In this document: piece by piece, positions 1-6,821 of the stretch
How the letters are laid out: each line of letters begins with the position of its first letter
How positions within the stretch are numbered: the first letter of the stretch is position 1
NCBI GenBank assembly: GCA_900771325.1
Contig: CAAGNN010000024.1
Location: 1-7,097 of the forward strand
DNA from: Kiritimatiellia bacterium
GTDB lineage: Bacteria > Verrucomicrobiota > Kiritimatiellia > RFP12 > DVOR01
DNA length: 7,097 nt
Reading direction: 5' to 3'
The notes under the pieces: model-generated
The model's database searches: none
What the model saw: the letters and a program-made list of their open reading frames with translations, nothing else
Told to the model about the DNA's origin: nothing
Translations under genes and position numbers: made by a program

Positions 1-102
1 CCAAGAGCTCCTCATCCACTATCCCAGAAAGGTCTCCTAACCTATGCGCATTTTCCAAGTTTTCCCAAGCGCCCTGCGCAAATCTATTGACATTTTACAT
101 CG
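1..102. other. Left edge, no gene supported
   Basis: This stretch is less GC-rich than the repeats that follow. On the plus strand, frame 2 reads QELLIHYPRKVS and stops with TAA at 38-40, which could be the C-terminal tail of a gene entering from the left, but twelve codons are too few to judge. On the minus strand a GTG at 19 followed by an open reading frame (VDEELL) leads off the edge with no well-spaced ribosome binding site. A TTGACA at 87-92 has no matching -10 box at 16-18 nt. Nothing here can be called with confidence. Confidence 0.3.
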
Positions 103-322
103 CAACCCGCCCCAGGTCCGAGGTCAACCCGGGGCGAATGCGAGGTCAACCCGGGGCGGACAAAAATGTAAAGCGGCTCGGGATGAACTATTAAGTCCAC
201 CACTTACCGGCAATAAGTCCCGGACTTATCGGCCATAAGTCCCCCACTTATCGGCGATAAGTCCCGGACTTATTTATTCCCCCCGCCCCGGGCTCGAATT
301 GACCCCGGGGCGGAGGTGGCGG
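103..322. repeat. Ten-unit 22-bp repeat lattice (left block)
   Basis: Ten consecutive 22-bp units start at 103, 125, 147, 169, 191, 213, 235, 257, 279 and 301. The first three begin CAACCC and contain CGCCCC or GGGGCG. The fourth (169) is an intermediate-looking unit. Units 191-278 switch to an ATAAGTCC palindrome. The last two return to CCGCCCCGGG and CCCCGGGGCGG, with equivalent CCCG positions at 282 and 304. The spacing is exact throughout although sequence identity between the sub-families is low. No protein-coding signal fits: 22 is not a multiple of 3 and the short reading frames crossing it are low-complexity. Function unknown; it may be a dispersed intergenic repeat or a phased protein-binding array. 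Confidence 0.8.
191..278. repeat. Four palindromic 22-bp units with ATAAGTCC arms
   Basis: Each unit holds an inverted repeat of the form ATAAGTCC-C-GGACTTAT. Units at 213 and 257 are perfect 8-bp palindromes around one central base; those at 191 and 235 carry CCACC or CCCCC centres and weaker pairing. Units are separated by CGGCA, CGGCC or CGGCG, and the last runs into TTATT. Such two-turn spacing would put each palindrome on the same face of the helix, as in operator or iteron arrays, but no regulator or replication gene is adjacent, so the role is open. There are no unique spacers, so it is not CRISPR. Confidence 0.75.
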
Positions 323-328
323 CGCGGA

Positions 329-488
329 GCGCCGTATGCAAAACCTTCAGGCTGCGCACTGGGCCTGGCGGAGCAAGCCCAAGCACAACGCGGACCCTCG
401 CTGCGCCAGCCTACCCGCCCCGGGAAAAAGCGAACCCGCCCCGGGTCCGAGGCCAACCCGGGGCGGGTCGGGGGGCAACCCGGGGCGG
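329..488. repeat. Left copy of ~160-bp repeat element flanking the cluster
   Basis: This segment matches 6861-7039 in the same orientation, with most bases identical. Shared landmarks are TGCAAAACCTT, CGCACTGGGCCTGGCGGAGCA, AGCACAACGC, GCGCCAGCCT, CCGCCCCGGGAAAAAGCGAA and then the first 22-bp units. Inside the core, CTGGCG (365-370) can pair with CGCCAG (404-409), and the same stem exists in the right copy. A minus-strand reading frame crosses this copy, but the equivalent frame in the right copy is interrupted by a stop codon, so the element is probably not coding. No transposase or terminal target duplication is visible. It looks like an intergenic repeat family member. Confidence 0.8.
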
Positions 489-541
489 ATGTAAAACGAA
501 CCCGGCCCAGGTTGAGCGTGAACCTGGACCGGGTGAGGTTG
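432..541. repeat. Five 22-bp repeat units, left copy
   Basis: Five 22-bp units start at 432, 454, 476, 498 and 520, each opening with GAACC or CAACC. A 21-bp relative (411-431, ending GGGAAAAAGC) precedes them. Units one and two form a perfect inverted repeat: ACCCGCCCCGGGT at 434-446 and ACCCGGGGCGGGT at 456-468, a 13-bp stem with a 9-nt loop. Units four and five also pair with one another (terminator entry). The array is related to 6983-7097 but has diverged in its last three units. Confidence 0.8.
500..534 (-). terminator. Candidate intrinsic terminator of the operon
   Basis: The arms 500-513 and 521-534 can form a 14-bp stem with a single C-A mismatch (506/528; G-T on the minus-strand transcript, which allows a wobble pair) and a 7-nt loop. 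Read on the minus strand the stem is followed by TCGTTTTAC, a short T tract. It lies about 70 nt past the sulfatase stop, with no gene between. The tract is interrupted, so termination strength is uncertain. The stem is made of two diverged 22-bp repeat units. Confidence 0.5.
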
Positions 542-605
542 TGGCAGGGTCCCTTTTCCCCGTTCCCTAGCCTATCGTCGCGAAATGCGCGCTGGCGGCT
601 ATCGA

Positions 606-2891
606 CTAGATGGTGCGCTCACCGAGGGTGAGGGTGCAACGGGGGTGGGTGGCGTTCTGGGTGAGGTAGATACGCAGGGGGTGGAAGCCGGCCTTGAGAG
701 CGAGGGTGATGGAGGTGGTGCGGGAGGCATCGTCGGTCATCTCGCGGTCGATGGCGTGGACTTCGTGAATCCAGAGGTGGACACCGCCGGTGCCGGAGGA
801 GGCGAAGGTGTAGTTGCCATCGGCAGGGGCGCGGAACCAGCCGCGCAGGGAGATGCCGCAGGCCGCAGTGCCGAGCTTGGCCAGCGCTTCGGTGACCTCG
901 CTATCCCCCTGAGTGGTGAAGCCGCCATCGGGGACGAGGGTGCGCAGGGCAGGGACCCACGGCCAGGCCTCGGCCCCCTTGCGATAGAGCTTTCCGCTCC
1001 ACCCCGGCGCGGGCAGTGCGGCGGTGCGGATGGCCGGGAGGGCGGCGGCCTCAATGTCAGCGTGCTTCGTGGTCTCCGCGTAGGCGGCGATGGCCCCGCT
1101 CGCGTCGGGCACCTTGGCCACCGGCAGACGGCAGGTGATGAGGAGGTTCTTCATCGCGGCCAGACGCTCGGCGTGCTCGGCCTGAGCAGCCAGGTTGGTC
1201 TCCTGAGCGGGGTCCTCGACCACATTGTAGAGTTGGCAGGTGCCGCTGAGGCCGTTATTGCGCAGGAGGACGTAGTCGCCATCGCGCACCATCTGGGCGA
1301 AGCCGCGCTTTTTCTCGCCGTCCTGCTGCTCACCATAGACGCGCATCGGCAGTTGCTTGCCCGACCCGGTGAGCGTGGGCAGGAGGGAGACACCGTCGCA
1401 CGCGGCCGGCTGCGGGAGCCCGGCCACATCGGCTAGGGTGGCCATCCAGGCCGGGAACTGGAAGGGGAAGTCGCTTGCGCGGGGCGTGTCGCCGCCGGAG
1501 GCAGGAATGGTCCCGGGCCAAAGGGCGAAGGTTGGCTCGCGCATACCGCCCTCGTTCACCCAGCGCTTCATCCCGCTGAAGGGCCCGTTGGACTTGAAGG
1601 CGCCATCGACCCACTCGATACGCGAGCCGTAGTCTCTCTCGGCGTTCACATACTCGCCGGCGGGGCCATTGTCGGAGGTGAAGATAAAGAGGGTGTTCTC
1701 GAGCAGACCGCGAACCTTGAGGAAGTGGATCAGGTCGCCCATCGCGTCATCGAGGCGCTGGACGTTGGTGGCGTAGCGCTTCTGCGAGGTGGTGTAGCCG
1801 GCGTAGGCCGGATAGATGTAGGTGTTGGAGGTGTTCGCCTTGTCCGCGCCGGTGCCCTCCTTGAAGGGGAGATGCCCATTGGCATCCTTCACCCACTTCA
1901 CGCCGCCGCCCCAACGGCCATCGCCATCGTCAAGTGCCGGATAGGGCGCGCCGGGCACGTGGAAGTTCTCGACCGAGCGCAAGGTGGTGTCGCCTTGACG
2001 GTTCTGGCTGCCCGATCCGTGGACGGTGGTGTAGCAGGCGTAGCAGAAGAAGGGCTTCTCGCCGGTGTGCGCGTCGATGAGTTGCTTGATCTTGGCGGTA
2101 AAGAGGTCGGTGTCGTAGCAGTAGCGCACCTCGGCGTTGGCAATCTGCCGGCGGTAATAGGAGCCCTCGGGGTCCTGCGCAAAGGCCTCGCTCCCGGTCG
2201 CGCCGGTGGAGAGCTCGAGATACTGCCCGGCCGCGTAGGCCGCCGCCGAGACGTTCTCGACGATCGGCGAGCCGTCCTTGGAGGTGGCCCAGTCAGTGTG
2301 CTCAAAGTGGTAGAAGCTGTGACCGTGGGCGTGGGCCGGGTAGCCGTAGGAGTAGTCGAAGCCCGCATCGCAGGCCATCGACCGCCGGGGCTGGCCGTTG
2401 CTCTCGTAGCCGCCGCCGATGCCCCACTTGCCGATGTGCCAGGTGTCGTAGCCGGCCTGCTTCATCACCGTGCCCAGGGTCATGCGCGCATCAATGGGCC
2501 GGTCGAACATATTGTCGCGCAGCGTGCAGTGACCCTGGTTCTTGCCGGTCACCATCGAGGCGCGGGCCGGCGCGCAGACCGGCGCGGTGGTGTAAGCGGC
2601 CTTGAGCATCACCCCCTGCTGCATCGCCGCGTCCAGGTGCGGCGTCTCGATATGGGTCTGCCCGGCCAGCTGCCGACCATTCTGCCAAAAGGCCCCCAAG
2701 TCGCCCCAGCCCAGGTCGTCGCACAAGATGAGGATGACATTCGGCTTCTTCCCCGAGGCCGCGCAGAGCTGATCACTCACGTGCTGCCGCGCCACATCCT
2801 CCGGTCCCCACGCCCAGGCGCGTGCTGCCACGCCCGCCCCCACGCTGCCCAACGCGCTCATCGCCAAGAACTGCCGCCGTGTCATTGCCAT
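606..2891 (-). CDS. Tat-exported Cys-type sulfatase with C-terminal PA14-like domain
   Basis: A 761-residue S1-family (alkaline phosphatase superfamily) sulfatase, predicted to hydrolyse sulfate esters, probably on a glycan, outside the cytoplasm. The N-terminus has a twin-arginine motif (TRRQFLAM, residues 4-11) and a short hydrophobic stretch. NVILILCDDLGWGD (51-64) supplies metal-binding D58 and D59. CAPAR (106-110) is the C-x-P-x-R motif whose C106 would become formylglycine. HIGKWG (152-157) carries K155; H291, D407-N408 in FTSDNGP and K442 before NEGGMREP fit the other active-site positions. The usual His after GKW is Gly here, as I recall for one sulfatase subgroup. The catalytic part ends near residue 580; residues about 625-757 (GWFRAPADGNYTF, then HLWIHEV) resemble a PA14 carbohydrate-binding domain, making the protein longer than a typical single-domain sulfatase. 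AGGAGG lies 5 nt before the chosen ATG; the in-frame ATG two codons later is less well spaced. It is the last gene of the operon, 30 nt after its neighbour. Substrate unknown. Confidence 0.93.
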   Translation of the reverse strand: MAMTRRQFLAMSALGSVGAGVAARAWAWGPEDVARQHVSDQLCAASGKKPNVILILCDDLGWGDLGAFWQNGRQLAGQTHIETPHLDAAMQQGVMLKAAYTTAPVCAPARASMVTGKNQGHCTLRDNMFDRPIDARMTLGTVMKQAGYDTWHIGKWGIGGGYESNGQPRRSMACDAGFDYSYGYPAHAHGHSFYHFEHTDWATSKDGSPIVENVSAAAYAAGQYLELSTGATGSEAFAQDPEGSYYRRQIANAEVRYCYDTDLFTAKIKQLIDAHTGEKPFFCYACYTTVHGSGSQNRQGDTTLRSVENFHVPGAPYPALDDGDGRWGGGVKWVKDANGHLPFKEGTGADKANTSNTYIYPAYAGYTTSQKRYATNVQRLDDAMGDLIHFLKVRGLLENTLFIFTSDNGPAGEYVNAERDYGSRIEWVDGAFKSNGPFSGMKRWVNEGGMREPTFALWPGTIPASGGDTPRASDFPFQFPAWMATLADVAGLPQPAACDGVSLLPTLTGSGKQLPMRVYGEQQDGEKKRGFAQMVRDGDYVLLRNNGLSGTCQLYNVVEDPAQETNLAAQAEHAERLAAMKNLLITCRLPVAKVPDASGAIAAYAETTKHADIEAAALPAIRTAALPAPGWSGKLYRKGAEAWPWVPALRTLVPDGGFTTQGDSEVTEALAKLGTAACGISLRGWFRAPADGNYTFASSGTGGVHLWIHEVHAIDREMTDDASRTTSITLALKAGFHPLRIYLTQNATHPRCTLTLGERTI

Positions 2892-2896
2892 CTCTG

Positions 2897-2902
2897 CCTC
2901 CT
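2897..2902 (-). promoter_or_regulatory. Ribosome binding site of the sulfatase
   Basis: A perfect AGGAGG on the minus strand, 5 nt from the ATG at 2891. It supports the first of two nearby ATG codons and lies inside the 30-nt gap after the upstream gene, so the sulfatase is probably translated from the shared transcript with its own initiation. Confidence 0.8.
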
Positions 2903-2921
2903 GCTCTCTCGTTTACTCGCT

Positions 2922-5840
2922 TTACTGCCGCTCGGCCACCACGCGCAAGGCCGTGGTCCCGCGCGGGAAGTGCTCCAAGGGCACCCGGAAGTAGCGCACC
3001 GGGCCGCTCCCGGCCTCGCCCTCGCCGAAGGGTTGCCAATCGCTGGCCACCGCCTCCGCGCCCTCAACGCCCACCATCCTACCATCCTCCGCCACTTGCC
3101 GCAACTCCACGGCCGTGCCGGCGGCGAAGTCGGCCCCATTGACCTCCCCTGCGGGCGCGTTGCGCACCTCGGCCGTCACCAGCACATACGCCGTGCCCGC
3201 CACCTGCGCATAGGTCATCGCCGAAATCCCAAAGTCGTAGACCACCGCCACCGTTGCCGTGCCGGTGCCATCCGGCGTGCCCACCGCCGAGGGCTGCAGA
3301 TCGAAGACGTAGGCGGCATTAAGGGCCTCGGCCTCGCTCGCCGCGCGCGGCTGACCATCGGTGCCCACGGCGCAGTAGGCGAACTGCCGCGTCCCCTCGG
3401 GGATCGGCAAGGCGCTCGCCAAGACCTTCTGCCGCAGCGCCTCCACCACCCCCGTGGCCGCGCCGGAGCCCTCCGCCCCGGCACCAATCGGCCCAAAGTT
3501 CACCCGCCCGCCGCTGGGCTCCACCCACCATCCGCGCGCCACCTCGGCCACCATCGCCACCGACAGCGCGGCCCCCTCGGCCACCGCAAAGTCCGCCTCG
3601 CCCGGAGCCTCGGCCGCAACGAGCACCTTCCCTGCGCCCGACCACTCGCCCACCTGCGCCAACGTCTCCGGCGCGGCCGTCACCCTGCTCTCGGCCGCCA
3701 CCTCCGCCGCGCGCACGCTCACCTCGGTGCCCAACGTGAGCGCCCCCGCGCCGCGCACGGCCACCGCCGCCACCTCCACCGGCTCCTGCGCCAGGAGGGC
3801 CAGCCCCCCGCCCGCCACGCAGTAGGTCGCCTCCGCCGCCGGGTTCGTCACCGACACACCCCCCGAGCAGACCGTCAGCTGCGCCCCCTCGGCTTCCACC
3901 TGCACGCCGCCCACCTCCAGCACGCCCGGCGAAGCCACCTCCGCCGCACTGCCCAGGAGCACCAACTCCGGCACAAAGCCCTCCATCTCCAACCGGCCCC
4001 CCAGCCGCACCGCCACCCCCTCCGGCACCATCGGCGCGCAGACCCCGGGGTCAATCACCTGCGCAAAGGTGGCCACCCGCCCCGCGCTCACCTCAATCGC
4101 GCCCGACTGCGTCTGCGGAGCGAAGGCCCAATCCTGCGCCCCCTCGGCCAGGACCAACACCCCGCCATCCTCCACCCACAGCCGCGCCGCCACGCCCTCG
4201 GGCAACGCGCCCTGGGTGGCGGCCACCCCGGCGCTCGCCGAGTGCCACCACACCGCCCCCGCCAAATCCACGCGCGCGCCCGCCCCGGCATAGGCCAGCG
4301 CCTCGCCCGGATCGGTCTGGAAGGCCACCTCGTCCACGCTCAACGCAAAGCCCGCGTCGGTCGAGACCGCTGCCCCCTGGGTCGTCTCCCCGGGGCGCAA
4401 CGCTGCCGGGTCTCCAGCCCCTTCCAGACTAACCTCCACCCCGGCCGCACCGGCGTAGCTCCCGGCCGAGATGAGCGTCGTGGTCACGCCCTCATCGGCC
4501 TGCAAGGCCAAGCGCTCGGTGGCAATCCGCACGACATCGGCCGTCACCGTGGCCGCTTCCGCCGTCACCCGCGGCAAGGCCTGCTCGCCCAGATAGAGCG
4601 CTCCCACCCGGAGGGCGCGCGTGGCCCACGCCGTCGGGTTGACCCACACCGTCGCGCGCGTATCGGCCGCCGGCGCTTCGCCCGTCACCACCGTGACCTG
4701 CCGCAGGACGCGCAGCGCCGAGAGACCGTAGTAGCAGCCTAACTGGGCATTCTCCTGCGTATTCGTACCGCGCTGGGCGGTAATCTTGAATCGGCTCGCC
4801 GTCACTGGCGAGGCGAAGGCCAAGCGAATGGAGCCATTCGTCGCGGTAGCCGTTGTGCCGGAGCTCGTCAACAGCAAGTCTGTTGCGGTCGCCACCGTGC
4901 CTAACACCGTGGTGCCATCGGCATCCAGGGCTTCCACCGTGAATTGCACGGTCCGCGTCGTTCCGCTTGACTGCGCAATCCCAGAGCTATTGAACATCAC
5001 CACGTCAAAGCCCACCTCGCGCACGGGCTCAAGGGTCGGCGCAGCGAAGGTGAGGCTCCAGGTTCCGCCGTTGCCGACGTTGGCATCGGGCGTTAGGATT
5101 GTTAGATTGGTCGCGATGGGGTTATTCCCCGCCGAGGCTGTCGTCTGAAAGTCGCAACTGCGCGCGGCGAGGCTCCACCCCTCCGAGAGCGTTGCCCCGG
5201 TGGCCGTCTTCCCCGAGAAGGTGATAGTCTCATCCGCCACGGCGTAGAGCCCGGCGCCCAACCCGGTCAGCCCGGCATTCATCCCCTTGTCATCGTTCTG
5301 GACAATCCGCACCTCCACGGTCTCGACCGCCCGGGGGGCGAAGTCGAAGCGCACCGTGTCCACCGCCGTGAAGGCGCCATTCCCCGTCACCGGCAACGTC
5401 CGGCTCTGCCCCGTCTCCTCGCCATTGAGTTTAAGCGTCACCGTCAGCGTGGTGGAGGCGCTGTTCCCCTGCGCGCCGCCGCTGGCGTCGTCCGTGCGGC
5501 CGGAATAGAGCATAATGGGCAGGGAGATGAAGTCGAGCACCGCGCCGGCAGGCGGACGGAAGGTGGCCACCCACGGCCCCTCGCTGCTCTTGATGTTCTG
5601 ATCGGGCGTGAAGGTGGTGCCATTGGCCGAGCTATCGCTCAACGGCCGGAAGTCAATCGCCGTCCCGGCCTGGTTCGTCAGCGAGGCTAATGCCCAGCCG
5701 CCGCTCATCGTGATCGTTGCCGGGGTCACCCCGCTACCCGACTTCTCCGAGAAGGTGACCGCCTGCGCCTCGTAGCTCATCCCTGCCCAGAGGCTTGCCG
5801 CCGCCCAAAGCCCCGCGCCCAGTGCCAATACCCGCTTCAT
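2922..5840 (-). CDS. Large secreted beta-rich protein with duplicated N-terminal domain
   Basis: A 972-residue protein that I do not recognise as a named family. A signal peptide covers residues 1-27 (MKRVLALGAG start, probable cleavage after AQA). Two tandem domains follow, about 28-202 and 206-380. They open alike (VTFSEKSG and ITFSGKTATG), share a GGWALAS/EGWSLAA segment and a FTPDQN/LTPDAN segment, and end in GLTGLGAGLYAV and YYGLSALRVL, reminiscent of galactose-binding or discoidin-type jelly rolls. Residues about 390-720 are Ala/Val/Gly-rich short strands typical of beta-helix or autotransporter-like passengers. The end (YFRVPLEHFPRG...) has no beta-barrel, sortase or PEP-CTERM signal. 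The open frame extends 47 codons further to 5981, but GGGAGG 5 nt before the 5840 ATG and the signal peptide decide the start. It sits between the PEP-CTERM gene and the sulfatase; a glycan-binding surface role is inference. Confidence 0.85.
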   Translation of the reverse strand: MKRVLALGAGLWAAASLWAGMSYEAQAVTFSEKSGSGVTPATITMSGGWALASLTNQAGTAIDFRPLSDSSANGTTFTPDQNIKSSEGPWVATFRPPAGAVLDFISLPIMLYSGRTDDASGGAQGNSASTTLTVTLKLNGEETGQSRTLPVTGNGAFTAVDTVRFDFAPRAVETVEVRIVQNDDKGMNAGLTGLGAGLYAVADETITFSGKTATGATLSEGWSLAARSCDFQTTASAGNNPIATNLTILTPDANVGNGGTWSLTFAAPTLEPVREVGFDVVMFNSSGIAQSSGTTRTVQFTVEALDADGTTVLGTVATATDLLLTSSGTTATATNGSIRLAFASPVTASRFKITAQRGTNTQENAQLGCYYGLSALRVLRQVTVVTGEAPAADTRATVWVNPTAWATRALRVGALYLGEQALPRVTAEAATVTADVVRIATERLALQADEGVTTTLISAGSYAGAAGVEVSLEGAGDPAALRPGETTQGAAVSTDAGFALSVDEVAFQTDPGEALAYAGAGARVDLAGAVWWHSASAGVAATQGALPEGVAARLWVEDGGVLVLAEGAQDWAFAPQTQSGAIEVSAGRVATFAQVIDPGVCAPMVPEGVAVRLGGRLEMEGFVPELVLLGSAAEVASPGVLEVGGVQVEAEGAQLTVCSGGVSVTNPAAEATYCVAGGGLALLAQEPVEVAAVAVRGAGALTLGTEVSVRAAEVAAESRVTAAPETLAQVGEWSGAGKVLVAAEAPGEADFAVAEGAALSVAMVAEVARGWWVEPSGGRVNFGPIGAGAEGSGAATGVVEALRQKVLASALPIPEGTRQFAYCAVGTDGQPRAASEAEALNAAYVFDLQPSAVGTPDGTGTATVAVVYDFGISAMTYAQVAGTAYVLVTAEVRNAPAGEVNGADFAAGTAVELRQVAEDGRMVGVEGAEAVASDWQPFGEGEAGSGPVRYFRVPLEHFPRGTTALRVVAERQ

Positions 5841-5845
5841 CCGAA

Positions 5846-5851
5846 CCTCCC
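5846..5851 (-). promoter_or_regulatory. Ribosome binding site deciding the 5840 start
   Basis: GGGAGG on the minus strand, 5 nt from the ATG at 5840, the same spacing as in the sulfatase gene. No comparable site precedes the upstream in-frame ATG at 5981, so this site fixes the start. Confidence 0.75.
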
Positions 5852-5860
5852 TGAACCGTA

Positions 5861-5888
5861 GCCGACAGCCGACAGCGGACAGCCGACA
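5861..5888. repeat. Four 7-bp direct repeats in the intergenic gap
   Basis: Units GCCGACA, GCCGACA, GCGGACA and GCCGACA lie head to tail in the 176-nt gap (5841-6016) between the PEP-CTERM and large-protein genes. One base differs in the third unit. The rest of the gap contains a 6-bp inverted repeat (5960-5965 with 5984-5989, 18-nt loop) with no T tract, so no terminator is supported, and I see no promoter. Read-through from the upstream gene seems likely. Confidence 0.6.
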
Positions 5889-6016
5889 GCGCTGGCGCCT
5901 AAGGCCTTCGCCCGCCCGAACCGTGAGTGCCGCATCGTCCCTATCTCGCGTAATGCATAGGCGGCAGACAGCCAACGCCATCCGCCGCCCAGTCGTTCAC
6001 TCGCAACGCGCTCCCC

Positions 6017-6736
6017 TTATGCGGCCTTCCGCCGCAGGGCCACGCCGGCCACGCCCAACGCCAACAGCGCCAGCACCGTCGGCTCAGGCAGCGAATTGAT
6101 ATCCGCCTGCGAGGCAATGCCCGCCATATAGTAGACCTCCGCGCCGGTAAGCGTCGCCAGGTTCTGGTAGTCGTAGACAGTCTCCCCGATGTTCTCGTGG
6201 GTGCCTTCAACCAGCTTAGAGCCATTGACATACAACGTGTAGGTGGTGCACAGCTGCGAGGAGGTGTTTGTGAACATATCCACCGTGAGGGCGATGGCAT
6301 TCTCGCCCGTTTTGAGCAGGTTGTTCAAATCCGCCGTACCAATATACTGGGCAGCCGTGTTATTCCCAACGCGATAGTCTCCATTGGCCATAAAGTTGGT
6401 CCCTGCAATACTTCCGTCAAAGCTAAAAACTTTGCCGCGGACCTTGCCATCGCCCCAAAGCTCGAAGGAGGGCCCCGTGTTCCGGGCGGTGTCATTCGCA
6501 ACCGAGTTGTTGTTGCGCACGCTCAAGAGGAGGGTGGTTTCGGTGAAGGTCGAGAGGTCAGCCACATCAAAGACCACGCCCACGGAGAAGGATGCGGTGG
6601 TGGTGGCGCCAAAGCCGGTATGGAACGCGCCATCCGCCGTCCACGTATTGGAGGCGGCGCTCCAATTCGCCGACACGGCGTAAGCCGAGGTGGTGCCCAA
6701 GAGGGCAATCATAAGAGCCAAGCAGAACTGTTTCAT
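6017..6736 (-). CDS. PEP-CTERM sorting domain surface protein
   Basis: A 239-residue exported protein. Residues 1-20 form a signal peptide (MKQFCLALMI, hydrophobic core, cleavage after AYA). The mature part, about 21-212, is rich in Thr, Asn, Ser and aromatic residues, with strand-like segments such as FELWGDGKVRGKVFSF and TTYTLYVNGSKL that recall LamG or concanavalin-type jelly rolls; that fold is a guess. The C-terminus is diagnostic: LPEPT at 216-220, a hydrophobic helix about 220-234 and the basic end RRKAA, the tripartite PEP-CTERM signal recognised by exosortases, which cleave near the PEP motif. No exosortase is in the window. This is the first gene after the promoter at 6822-6850. Its ribosome binding site AGGGAG (6745-6750) lies 8 nt before the ATG within a small hairpin. 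It is visibly less GC-rich than the two genes downstream. Confidence 0.9.
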   Translation of the reverse strand: MKQFCLALMIALLGTTSAYAVSANWSAASNTWTADGAFHTGFGATTTASFSVGVVFDVADLSTFTETTLLLSVRNNNSVANDTARNTGPSFELWGDGKVRGKVFSFDGSIAGTNFMANGDYRVGNNTAAQYIGTADLNNLLKTGENAIALTVDMFTNTSSQLCTTYTLYVNGSKLVEGTHENIGETVYDYQNLATLTGAEVYYMAGIASQADINSLPEPTVLALLALGVAGVALRRKAA

Positions 6737-6737
6737 T

Positions 6738-6751
6738 CAGGGTTCTCCCTG
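6738..6751 (-). promoter_or_regulatory. Hairpin enclosing the ribosome binding site
   Basis: On the minus strand CAGGG-AGAA-CCCTG forms a perfect 5-bp stem with a tetraloop, ending one base before the ATG at 6736. The AGGGAG ribosome binding site is divided between its 5' arm and loop, so folding would hide it. The leader has another possible closing stem, GGTGTCT (6812-6818) with AGACACC (6765-6771). Regulatory use is inferred, not shown. Confidence 0.5.
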
Positions 6752-6821
6752 TTTAACGCTTTTGGGTGTCTCCGGCTCTCCCACCATAGGAGAAACCTTC
6801 CTCACCATTAAAGACACCTCT

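Noticed and set aside
44..238. 64-codon plus-strand open frame at the left edge
   Set aside because: Runs through the 22-bp repeat units, lacks a convincing ribosome binding site and has no protein-like composition.
103..322. CRISPR array
   Set aside because: Units are contiguous at 22 bp with no unique spacers of typical length and no cas genes nearby.
329..488. Integron attC-type recombination site
   Set aside because: Hairpin-forming and repeated, but I see no paired RYYYAAC and GTTRRRY boxes and the cluster is a multi-gene operon with its own promoter, unlike a gene cassette.
299..631. Short open frames over the left repeats, both strands
   Set aside because: They translate repeat DNA; the corresponding frame in the right-hand copy contains a stop codon, and the 22-bp period shifts frame with every unit.
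585..1436. Plus-strand open frame of 283 codons antisense to the sulfatase C-terminal half
   Set aside because: Gly/Ala/Val-rich shadow of a clear sulfatase and PA14-like reading frame, with no motif or sound ribosome binding site of its own.
1725..4742. Plus-strand open frame of 1005 codons antisense to the large protein and the sulfatase
   Set aside because: It spans two well-supported genes on the opposite strand, is dominated by Arg, His, Leu and Gly low-complexity sequence and has no domain motifs. High GC with strong codon bias commonly leaves the antisense frame without stops.
5841..5981. 47-codon N-terminal extension of the large secreted protein
   Set aside because: The extension covers 7-bp repeats and would bury the signal peptide; the ATG at 5840 has GGGAGG at 5-nt spacing.
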